Below are positions 28,042 through 35,756 of a DNA stretch of 64,000 nucleotides, in pieces. The notes beneath the pieces are model-generated. The model saw only the letters and a list, made by a program, of their open reading frames with translations. It searched no databases and was not told where the DNA came from. The position numbers were made by a program, and so were the translations under genes. Source of the DNA: Lachancea thermotolerans CBS 6340 (Eukaryota > Ascomycota > Saccharomycetes > Saccharomycetales > Saccharomycetaceae); contig NC_013081.1 in assembly GCF_000142805.1 (NCBI RefSeq), forward strand, positions 124,001-188,000. Direction: 5' to 3'. Within the stretch, counting starts at the first letter, position 1. Every line of letters starts with the position of its first letter.

Positions 28042-28049
28042 TATAAAAG
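28042..28049 (+). promoter_or_regulatory. TATA box of the FRE gene
   Basis: TATAAAAG lies 90 bases before the start codon, matching the strong TATA consensus expected of a highly regulated, inducible gene. Confidence 0.6.
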
Positions 28050-28131
28050 GCTGATTGTTCGGCGATGAGGACTCAGGTCGTGAACGAGCGCTTACAGTAT
28101 TCTAACCACCAGCAATCGCTTACATCTAAGC

Positions 28132-30267
28132 ATGAAGTTCCTGTTCACGGCTGTGCTGGCGACCGTTATGACAGCGGTCTCCGCTGAGCTTGGTTACCAA
28201 TACGATGAGGTCGACTACGTGGGTTTCTCGTGCAAGCGTGCGCTTTCAGTGACTGCCAAGTTCTGTAAGGTCGACACAGCTACGTCGTATGACTGTTATT
28301 GTGAGGAGCCTAATGCAATTGCCTCGTTCTTTTCCTGTACGAATGAGAACCTGAAGAGCAGCAAAAACCGTAAGGCGATGGAAGATTTCTTCCAGTTCCG
28401 TTGTCCAAACATTACCGATTCAGAGATGAGATCTGTTACTCAGAACCTCAGCTCCAGCCTGGTCAACACCTCCCTAATATCAGGATTCAACAAAACCAAG
28501 CCTGTCACATATCCCGTCTACGCTAACAAGACTGCTTACCAGATTTCCTACGACTCCTACAAGACGAGATACAGTCAGTTCAGGATGGGCCAACATTATG
28601 GTGCGGCACTGGTTGGATACTGGGGGATCATCATGGTTTGCGGAATGCTGTCCAATCTTTTCTGCAAGTTTGCGCCTAACCTGGCTCTCTCGCTCAACAA
28701 GAAGTCGTCCCAGCTGGCGCCCGTGCGCTTGTACCGCAAGCACATTTCTATCCCTGCCACTTTCCGTTCTAAGCACACCACCAGAAACTTCGTGAAAGGC
28801 CTGATCCCAACTCGTTTGGAGTCGCTAATTATTTTTGGCTTCGTTGTCCTGTGTGTTATATTCCATGCTGTGAATTTCCATTCTGTTCCAAACAATATTC
28901 TGTTCACAACTAAGCCGTTAGAGATCTCGAGGCACGTCGGAGACAGAAGTGCTATGCTAGCGAACTACTTGATGACTTTAACCTTTCTGCTTGCGGGCCG
29001 CAATCAGATATTTATTACGCTCACAGGCTGGAAGCAGTCGACGTTCATGACATACCACAAGTGGGTTGGACGTATGCTTTTCTGTAGTGTTCTCGTTCAC
29101 ACTATTTCGATGTTCACCTACTCTCTAATGAGGGACTACTACACCTACTGGGCCGCTGAGGAATGGTGGAAGTATGGTGCCGTCGCGGTTGTCGCGGGAG
29201 GTATTATTGCCATACAATCCTTCAGCTGGTTCCGCGAGTGGAACTACGAACTTTTCTTATATGTGCACATAGCCACTGCGATTGCCTTCCTTGTGGGAGC
29301 TTGGAGACACATCCACTATTTCCATTACGCTGAGTGGGCGTACGCCACCGCTGCCGTTTGGTGTTTCGATAGATTTGTCAGACTGGTGCGTATTTTCATG
29401 TTCGGTGTCAAAACTGCCAAGGTCGGCATTGTCTCTGAAGAAACGTTGGTAATCACCGTAAACAAAGGATCCTGGTGGCCATTTTTCCCAGGGGCCTTTG
29501 GTTACCTGCACATCATGAAGTTGAACATTTTCTGGCAGTCTCACCCTTTCACTGTTGTGAAAACCGACAATAACGAATTGCGCTTCTTCATCAAAATCAA
29601 GAGGGGCGCAACCAAAAAGCTGTACAATCAGTTGCTGAAAGAGCCTAACCATGAAAGCGAGATCAAGGTTGCGTTGGAAGGCCCTTACGGTGACAAGAAG
29701 CCCGTTGAGGCTTATGACCAAGTCCTACTGTATAGTGGTGGTAACGGTATCCCCGGACCATTCGCATATGCCAAGGAGCTTGGCGAAATCTCTAAAGAAG
29801 CTAAGAGCAAGTTTGTCAAGCTTTACTGGGTTATTAGACACTGGAACTCGCTGGATTGGTTTCTGGATGAGCTCATGATCCTCCAGCGGTTCAGCAACGT
29901 CCAAACTATTATTTACGTTACGAGGGCTGATGATGGCAAGGTTGGCGAGAAACTAGCGCACCACTTTGACCAGGGCGAGTCCGAATCGTCCGAAGGCGAA
30001 AAGGGTTCGAATGTCGTTGCTACCACCATTTCCGACTACGCTGAGACCATGCAAAAGGCACTGCCTCATATTGAGTTTAGGAAAGGAAGACCCGACATCG
30101 CAGCGCTTGTTGAGCAGGACATTGATGAGTGCCACGACCAGAACGCGGCCATCATCACTTGTGGTCACAACGAGATGTGCGACAGAATCAGACAAACCGT
30201 GGCCGTCAAGGTGGGCGACCATAAAACCAGTAGAATCGATTTCTTCGAAGAACTCCAAACTTGGTGA
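28132..30267 (+). CDS. FRE: FRE-family ferric/cupric reductase (Fre2/Fre3-like)
   Basis: The product is 711 aa, the same length as S. cerevisiae Fre2 and Fre3. A signal peptide (about residues 1-18) leads a Cys-rich extracellular domain with N-glycosylation sequons. The transmembrane ferric reductase domain has the bis-heme histidines His309, His323, His379 and His393. The cytosolic part has the FAD motif HPFTVVKT (471-478), EGPYG (516-520) and the NADPH motif GGNGIPGP (536-543); the end RIDFFEELQTW is typical of FRE enzymes. It moves electrons from NADPH across the plasma membrane to reduce siderophore-bound or free Fe3+ and Cu2+. An Aft1-type site and TATA lie upstream. It interrupts the SEC17-MOH1 neighbours of S. 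cerevisiae; which FRE paralogue it matches best cannot be settled by eye. Confidence 0.93.
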   Translation: MKFLFTAVLATVMTAVSAELGYQYDEVDYVGFSCKRALSVTAKFCKVDTATSYDCYCEEPNAIASFFSCTNENLKSSKNRKAMEDFFQFRCPNITDSEMRSVTQNLSSSLVNTSLISGFNKTKPVTYPVYANKTAYQISYDSYKTRYSQFRMGQHYGAALVGYWGIIMVCGMLSNLFCKFAPNLALSLNKKSSQLAPVRLYRKHISIPATFRSKHTTRNFVKGLIPTRLESLIIFGFVVLCVIFHAVNFHSVPNNILFTTKPLEISRHVGDRSAMLANYLMTLTFLLAGRNQIFITLTGWKQSTFMTYHKWVGRMLFCSVLVHTISMFTYSLMRDYYTYWAAEEWWKYGAVAVVAGGIIAIQSFSWFREWNYELFLYVHIATAIAFLVGAWRHIHYFHYAEWAYATAAVWCFDRFVRLVRIFMFGVKTAKVGIVSEETLVITVNKGSWWPFFPGAFGYLHIMKLNIFWQSHPFTVVKTDNNELRFFIKIKRGATKKLYNQLLKEPNHESEIKVALEGPYGDKKPVEAYDQVLLYSGGNGIPGPFAYAKELGEISKEAKSKFVKLYWVIRHWNSLDWFLDELMILQRFSNVQTIIYVTRADDGKVGEKLAHHFDQGESESSEGEKGSNVVATTISDYAETMQKALPHIEFRKGRPDIAALVEQDIDECHDQNAAIITCGHNEMCDRIRQTVAVKVGDHKTSRIDFFEELQTW

Positions 30268-30986
30268 AGTCGAATGCCGCCGGATGCGGTATACTTTCGA
30301 TTTATTAATAAATGCATATATATATATATAAACGATATTTTATTAACTTAAAAGCTCAAACAAAATACCATGTTAAATAAGAGCGTCCAAAGAGCTGATG
30401 AAGCTGTATCCCCGTTTATATTGGATTGTCTTCATCATTTGTCACTCAGTGCAACAGGAACTCGTATATTTTCGTGCTCACTAAATCTTCAAACTGACAC
30501 TAGGAAAAAACTTTTAGTAACCCTTTAGGATTTAGGGGAAGACTTCGCTGAAGACGTCTAAATGCCACGCCCTACATTTCATGCGTGCAACTCTTGTACT
30601 AGTTGATCAAGGCCTCTCCAAAGACCTTTTTCCTGTAACCTGACAGTAGTATCACTAATTGTCCGTATCAAGCTACTGGCGTCAGTATAACGATTATATA
30701 TCAATCCGGCACCTTGAAGCGACTTTAACACCCCCTAAGGGAACAGCGTATGCTTCATCAATAAGAGTATCAGCTAGGCGGTAAAAGCGTGCGATTATTG
30801 TTGGGAATCTTATTGAATCACGAATAAACAGGTTCTTGGACAAGAAGGTTAGAGGATAGGTCACCAGTTGTAAAGTCCTCGTTCTAATTTACGGAAACTG
30901 GGGGTTATTCGGAAACGCATAGATTTGTCGGAAAGAATACAGCACAGATCCTGGTACCTGGCTTTTGTAATCTGTGAAGGAGAACG
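30268..30986. promoter_or_regulatory. FRE 3' end and MOH1 promoter with STRE elements
   Basis: AT-rich spacer of about 720 bases. A TA-dinucleotide run near 30315-30330, just after the FRE stop, resembles yeast 3'-end efficiency elements. Two stress-response elements occur: AGGGG at 30534-30538 and CCCCT at 30732-30736, the Msn2/Msn4 core. S. cerevisiae MOH1 is a stationary-phase gene, so Msn2/4 control is plausible. No other gene is seen. Confidence 0.5.
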
Positions 30987-31340
30987 ATGGGCATACGGTA
31001 CACCTCATACATCGATCACCCTAAAAACAAGCACACACAATTTGTAACTTATGGGTGCTGCCACTGCAGAACTCATCTGTCATCTTCGGCGCAGGTGATG
31101 TCTAAAGATTACCGTGGGACTACAGGCGACGCATATCTCATGAATCGGGTTGTGAACGTGGAAGAGGGCGGGCGAGAGACCCGCTGCATGCTGACCGGGT
31201 GCTATGTCGTTTGCGACATCAAGTGCCACATGTGCAAGAACCTGGTGGGATGGAAGTACGTGGAGAGCGAGCGCAAAGACCAGCGATACAAAGAGGGGAA
31301 GTTCATCTTGGAGCTCCAGACCATTTGCAAAGTCCGCTGA
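30987..31340 (+). CDS. MOH1: Yippee-like zinc-binding protein Moh1
   Basis: The product is 117 aa (138 in S. cerevisiae). It carries the whole Yippee domain: a first CxxC (CCHC within [10 protein letters not shown]), then [20 protein letters not shown], the TGCYVVCDI strand, a second CxxC (CHMC), and the closing LVGWKYVE...YKEGKFILE pattern. The two CxxC pairs bind one zinc. Yippee proteins are thought to act as CTLH/GID E3 ligase-associated factors; in yeast Moh1 is linked to stationary-phase survival. It follows SEC17 (with FRE between), matching YBL050W-YBL049W. The start is the first ATG of the frame. Confidence 0.94.
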   Translation: MGIRYTSYIDHPKNKHTQFVTYGCCHCRTHLSSSAQVMSKDYRGTTGDAYLMNRVVNVEEGGRETRCMLTGCYVVCDIKCHMCKNLVGWKYVESERKDQRYKEGKFILELQTICKVR

Positions 31341-31973
31341 GAGGGGTGGGCCGTAAAGCTGCGGAATGTGTCTTCGCACTCTGACGAAAAGTTATCTTAA
31401 GCTGCTTGTGGAAACGCAGCTTCTCCACGCTTCCATGTCTCTTGCTCTCTCATGCTTTGTCTTTTTCTCTCCCCCCCCCCCCGAACCCTACTTACTTACT
31501 TGCGCCTTTCGAAGAATGCTTAATGCCCAACCTCGGCCTTCGGATAGGGAACAAACTACTGGCGTTCAAACTTCAACTAAAATACCCTGATGGCGAGGGC
31601 TCGCCTTTTCAATTTTTCATTTCAACTTGACAACTCTTTTAACTACTGGATTATTTCGAGCTGCAGCTGGAAACGCTGCCATTTATTCTTAAAATCCTAC
31701 CGCTTTGCCTCGTCGTTTCCAAGCGAATACATAGATATATAAAGACAAGTGATTGTCAGCGGTAGAAGAAAGGGATCAACAGCTCTGTGCTAGCTCCTAC
31801 TCAAATGAGACCTATTGTTCGTTATATGTGATATTTCAAGGTTTAAAGCTTAAATGTATTGATGGCGTGAAGGTACCCGGTGGGTTTTTGGTTTGAGAGA
31901 GCTCAAGGTTTATGGCCCGAAGATAACGCTGGTTGATCCTGATATTCTTGTCCTTTACAGTTTAGGTTCCTAA
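31341..31973. other. Spacer between MOH1 and YMR1
   Basis: About 630 bases, MOH1 3' end and YMR1 promoter. It includes a run of 12 cytosines near 31471-31482 preceded by a pyrimidine tract, a simple-sequence tract likely to vary in length. No gene or clear factor site is supported. Confidence 0.5.
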
Positions 31974-34007
31974 ATGGAATACATAAAAATTGCCAATGTA
32001 TGAAGCCTTTGGGTGAAGCGGTTCAAGTTAATCTTTGTACTAACAACAAGAGGCCAGGTCGACGATGTTATACTACACAGAAGAGGAATATCCGCGAAAG
32101 GAACACTGCATTTGACAACACATCATATGATCTTTAGCTCCGCGATGTTAGCGCGTGAGTTTTGGTTTGCTTACCCAACCATAGGAGCAGCATTCAAAAA
32201 CCGGGGCAGCGCCCTAATATCCAAGTCCAAGGATCACAATGAGCGCCAAGACCCACTCTACAGTGGGATGGATATTTGGTCTTTTTGTAACATTAAAATT
32301 GTGGGGAAAGACTACACAGTATTCTCCCTTGACTTCCAAGACGAGCGAATGGCGCAGGACGTCTATGACTCGGTTCTGAAGCTCACTGTTTTGCAAGAGG
32401 AAACACAACTTTACGCATTTATCTACACACCCAACAAGGCAGAAAAACCGTTCAATAGCTGGAACATCTACGACCCTGTAAGAGAATTTCATCGACAGGG
32501 ATTGGCACTCGACCACGCATGTCCCTGGCGACTGTCAGACATCAATAAAGACTACAACTTTTGCAAGACCTATCCGCATGTCCTGGTTGTCCCACGCGCT
32601 ATTTCAGACACCCTCCTCACGCATGCCAGCCGGTACAGATCCCAAAACAGGTTGCCAGCATTGACCTTCTATTATCGCAAAACTAACTCTTCTATCACAA
32701 GATGCGCCCAGCCCCTTCCCGGATTAATTCAGCAGCGCTCTATTCAGGATGAGAAACTCGTCAACGAGATCTTTGGGTGCTCCGTACCAGCAGGTAATGA
32801 AATCCCTAGGGCTGTGAAAAATATTGTTGTGGACGCAAGGCCCGCTACTAATGCTATGGCACAGACCGCCTTAGGTGGTGGTACTGAGAATATGGACAAC
32901 TATAACTTCGGTGGAACCGCCAGCAGGATGTTCCTAGGCATAGACAACATTCACATAATGAGAGATTCTCTCAACAACGTTGTCGATAATCATCTGGTAG
33001 ATAATGATCTGAACCTACCCATAGATAGAGGTTCTCTGAACGACGGCAAGTGCGCGCAATGGCTCAAGTATATCCGGACATTATTATCATCTACTGAGAC
33101 TCTGGTTAAATCAATACTTTTCAACCAATCGAATATTCTGATTCACTGCTCAGATGGCTGGGATAGGACCACACAAGTGTGCTCGCTGGTTCAGCTGTGC
33201 TTGGATCCTTATTTTAGAACTCTAGAAGGGTTTATGGTTTTAATAGAGAAAGACTGGGTGTCGTTTGGCCATCGATTCGCTGAGCGGAGCGGTCATTTGA
33301 GCTCAAAGAATACTTTCCATGATAACTCAATGAGAATCAGTATATCCGAGGCAGCAACTACGATGACCCAGGGGATAGACCTGAACTCGCGCCTTTTTGG
33401 GTTCTCTAACTCGAATAATGGAAGTCCTCAGGAAAAAACAGAAGCTTCCACGGGCGAACTCTCAGATTTGAGTTTTTCTTCGCAACTTCCGTCATCATCT
33501 GAACTGATGCACAAAGTTTCTAGAAGAGTGGCCAACAGAAAGTCATCTAACACTTCTCCAATCTTCCAACAATTCCTCGATTGCGTCCACCAACTACAAA
33601 GGCAGAATCCCAGTCAGTTTGAGTTCAATGAGCGTTTCTTAAGACGGCTGGTCTACCACCTGTACTCTTGTCAGTATGGAACTTTCTTGTTCAATTCAGA
33701 ACAAGAGCGTGTCGCACACGATGCTCAAAATAAAACAAGAAGCGTTTGGGATTATTTCAGGTCCCGGCCAGCTGAGTTTCTAAATGCATCGTATGCACCA
33801 ACTAGTCCTTCGGACGACGACTGGATATTACCGGACCTGAAAGACGTGAAGTGGTGGTGGCAGCTTTTCGGAAGGAAAAACGAGGAGATGAACGGCACCA
33901 GCAAACCTTCTGAGGACAGACCGTGCTCTTCAGAAGAGGGCAAGAAGACCGGCTTAAAATTTCCCTCACTCAGGCTAGACATCTTTAATAGAGGCAATAA
34001 CAGGTAG
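31974..34007 (+). CDS. YMR1: Myotubularin-family PI3P phosphatase Ymr1 (two exons)
   Basis: The coding sequence is the join of 31974-31997 and 32058-34007, giving about 657 aa (688 in S. cerevisiae). Exon 1 encodes MEYIKIAN; the 60-base intron has 5' site GTATGA (31998), branch point TACTAAC (32038-32044) and 3' site CAG (32055-32057). Exon 2 starts VDDVILHRRG, so the joined N-terminus matches the Ymr1 start MEYIKIAKVSNVVLHRRG. An N-terminal PH-GRAM region is followed by the phosphatase domain with catalytic CX5R motif HCSDGWDRT (Cys372 of the spliced protein). Ymr1 dephosphorylates PI3P and PI(3,5)P2 on endosomes and vacuoles. S. cerevisiae YMR1 (YJR110W) is, to my knowledge, intronless. It is followed by PXP2 and NNF1 as in YJR110W-YJR112W. 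Confidence 0.95.
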
Positions 34008-34056
34008 TAGAACACCAAGCACTTGATCATTCGAAATAACCCCATATAAATTTCAC

Positions 34057-34872
34057 TTAGAGTTTTACAACTTCGGACCGCCACCGTACGTTACACCACG
34101 TTGCCACAAGAATGCTGAGGTTTCTCGCCGCGTCAATAGTTTCTGGGTCACAGCCGACGTTCACAGCGCCTTTCAAATGGCCCCAGAGTTGGGGGTTCAC
34201 GTCCTGTGGAACCAAAGATGCAATTATCGCCAGGCTTGTCTCCTGTGCACTCAAAACCTCATCATATGACAGCAGCGGACCATATACGTGACATAGAGTG
34301 AACTGCCATAAATCGGGGTATGAAGAATTCAGATTATTTGCGACTTTATCCGAGACCTTATTGTAAATCTTGCTCCAGTGTTCGATACCGTCCCGAATGG
34401 TCTGTTGACCGTTTTGTTCGGCGCACCTTTTCGTGTCCGTCCACGCCATGTCACTCTTCGTATCGACCTGCTCCGCGGCAGCTCCAAGGCCCTCGGGGGT
34501 CACCACTTTCAACGCCTGCAAGCTATTAATTGCCTTGGGCAGCCCAGTCAAAGCGCTGCTCTTTAGCAACACCTCCCGGAACTTATCTGTCGCCAATTTT
34601 TGAAAGGGTGTCGGCTCTCGATACACTTCATTCAGCTGCGATTGCAGATTTTCTGCGTCGTGTGTTATTTCTATAGCTTTATTCGCTGCTCTCAGTGTTT
34701 GCCCCATCCACAGTTCGTTGATCATAGCGAAGTGGTATAACCTCGGGATTTCCTGCGGCTCATTACACGCGCTAAACGTAGCAGCAGCAAGAAGGTACCA
34801 CGTATTTTGAAGTTTTGGATGGAAAGTTGCGAGTTGTACCAGCCTTTGAGCGGTCAATATGTGAACGGTCAT
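34057..34872 (-). CDS. PXP2: Pxp2, putative peroxisomal carboxymuconolactone-decarboxylase-like protein
   Basis: The product is 271 aa (283 for S. cerevisiae YJR111C). It is a mostly helical protein of the AhpD/carboxymuconolactone-decarboxylase-like kind; I see no CxxC redox pair, so an AhpD-like peroxidase role is not supported. S. cerevisiae Pxp2 is a peroxisomal matrix protein of unknown activity. The C-terminus here is VVKL, which fits PTS1 only at the last two positions (canonical -SKL), so import may be weak or use another signal. It converges on YMR1 with a 49-base gap and diverges from NNF1 over 190 bases, as in S. cerevisiae. Confidence 0.85.
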   Translation of the reverse strand: MTVHILTAQRLVQLATFHPKLQNTWYLLAAATFSACNEPQEIPRLYHFAMINELWMGQTLRAANKAIEITHDAENLQSQLNEVYREPTPFQKLATDKFREVLLKSSALTGLPKAINSLQALKVVTPEGLGAAAEQVDTKSDMAWTDTKRCAEQNGQQTIRDGIEHWSKIYNKVSDKVANNLNSSYPDLWQFTLCHVYGPLLSYDEVLSAQETSLAIIASLVPQDVNPQLWGHLKGAVNVGCDPETIDAARNLSILVATWCNVRWRSEVVKL

Positions 34873-35062
34873 GCTCAGGTCACTTTGTCGGAATCAATAT
34901 TGAGTTCTATATCGTCGATGAGTTTGTTGCTGAGGGGAACTAGGATTGTTCTGCGGGTCGACTTTACATCACGTGTGAATATTTACGCTGACTAGCGAGT
35001 TCTGTGAAGAGGAAGAGAATCAAATGCTTTCAGGTCACTGCAAGTAAATACGCGCCGTAGGC
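34873..35062. promoter_or_regulatory. Short divergent PXP2-NNF1 promoter
   Basis: This 190-base divergent spacer contains a CACGTG (34970-34975, as ATCACGTGTG), matching the Cbf1 and CDEI consensus RTCACRTG. It probably serves both genes. Confidence 0.4.
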
Positions 35063-35671
35063 ATGTCAGAGCACGTCAGGATACGTTACTTGAGGCTCAA
35101 TCAGGTCTGCAAGAAGGCGCTCCAACAATCTGTCAACAAAGTTCACAACTGGGACAAAATAGTATCTTGTTTTCCACAGTATGCCACGGTAGACGAGGGG
35201 GCAACGAACCTGGCGAACTGCCAGCGCCAAGTGGTAGAATTTTGGATGGAACTGTCTAAGCGAGAGTTTGAGGAAATATTCAAAGAAAGAGATATTGAAA
35301 ACAAGCTAAATGAACTCGATGACCTTATTTCGCGGGCGAAAACAATACAGAGGTCGATGTGCGATGAGGGCAGTACGAGAGAGTGCATTGATGAGCTCTC
35401 ACCAGAACAGCTCATCAGCGGCAACATGCACGATACCCGCGTAAACTTGATGAACCAGCTAGATGAGAGGCTGGACAAAATGACCAATTTAAACATACAG
35501 CTCGAGGAGCAGTTGCAGCAGCTCCAAGCTGAACTTGAGCTAGAAACCGGCGATATTCATGAACTGTACGACAGGCATCTCGGCGAAGATAGCAGCCTAC
35601 AGGACGAGGCACTACAGCAAGGCTTGAAAAACATGCTGCTCGACATGCGAAAGGAAGAGCCTTTCGACTAA
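35063..35671 (+). CDS. NNF1: Kinetochore MIND/Mis12-complex subunit Nnf1
   Basis: The product is 202 aa (201 in S. cerevisiae). It is predicted to be helical, with an N-terminal head containing IRYLRLNQVCKKALQQSV and a long C-terminal coiled coil (about residues 105-190). Nnf1 with Mtw1, Nsl1 and Dsn1 forms the MIND complex that links the inner kinetochore (Mif2, COMA) to Ndc80. Position after PXP2 on the opposite strand reproduces YJR111C-YJR112W. EDE1 converges from the right with an 85-base gap. Confidence 0.92.
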   Translation: MSEHVRIRYLRLNQVCKKALQQSVNKVHNWDKIVSCFPQYATVDEGATNLANCQRQVVEFWMELSKREFEEIFKERDIENKLNELDDLISRAKTIQRSMCDEGSTRECIDELSPEQLISGNMHDTRVNLMNQLDERLDKMTNLNIQLEEQLQQLQAELELETGDIHELYDRHLGEDSSLQDEALQQGLKNMLLDMRKEEPFD

Positions 35672-35756
35672 AGGAAAATGTTATAAAACTCATATACATG
35701 AAATGGTAATATCTAATACGTAACTGCACTCTCTCAAAAAGTGCTAATTGAAGGAT

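Larger units (their letters stand above)
26749..28131. promoter_or_regulatory. SEC17 3' end and FRE promoter
   Basis: About 1.4 kb without a supportable gene. GC content falls from left to right. The right part is the promoter of the ferric reductase, with an Aft1-type site (27832-27838) and a TATA box (28042-28049). Short frames at 26841-27307 and 27735-28054 show no family features. Confidence 0.5.
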
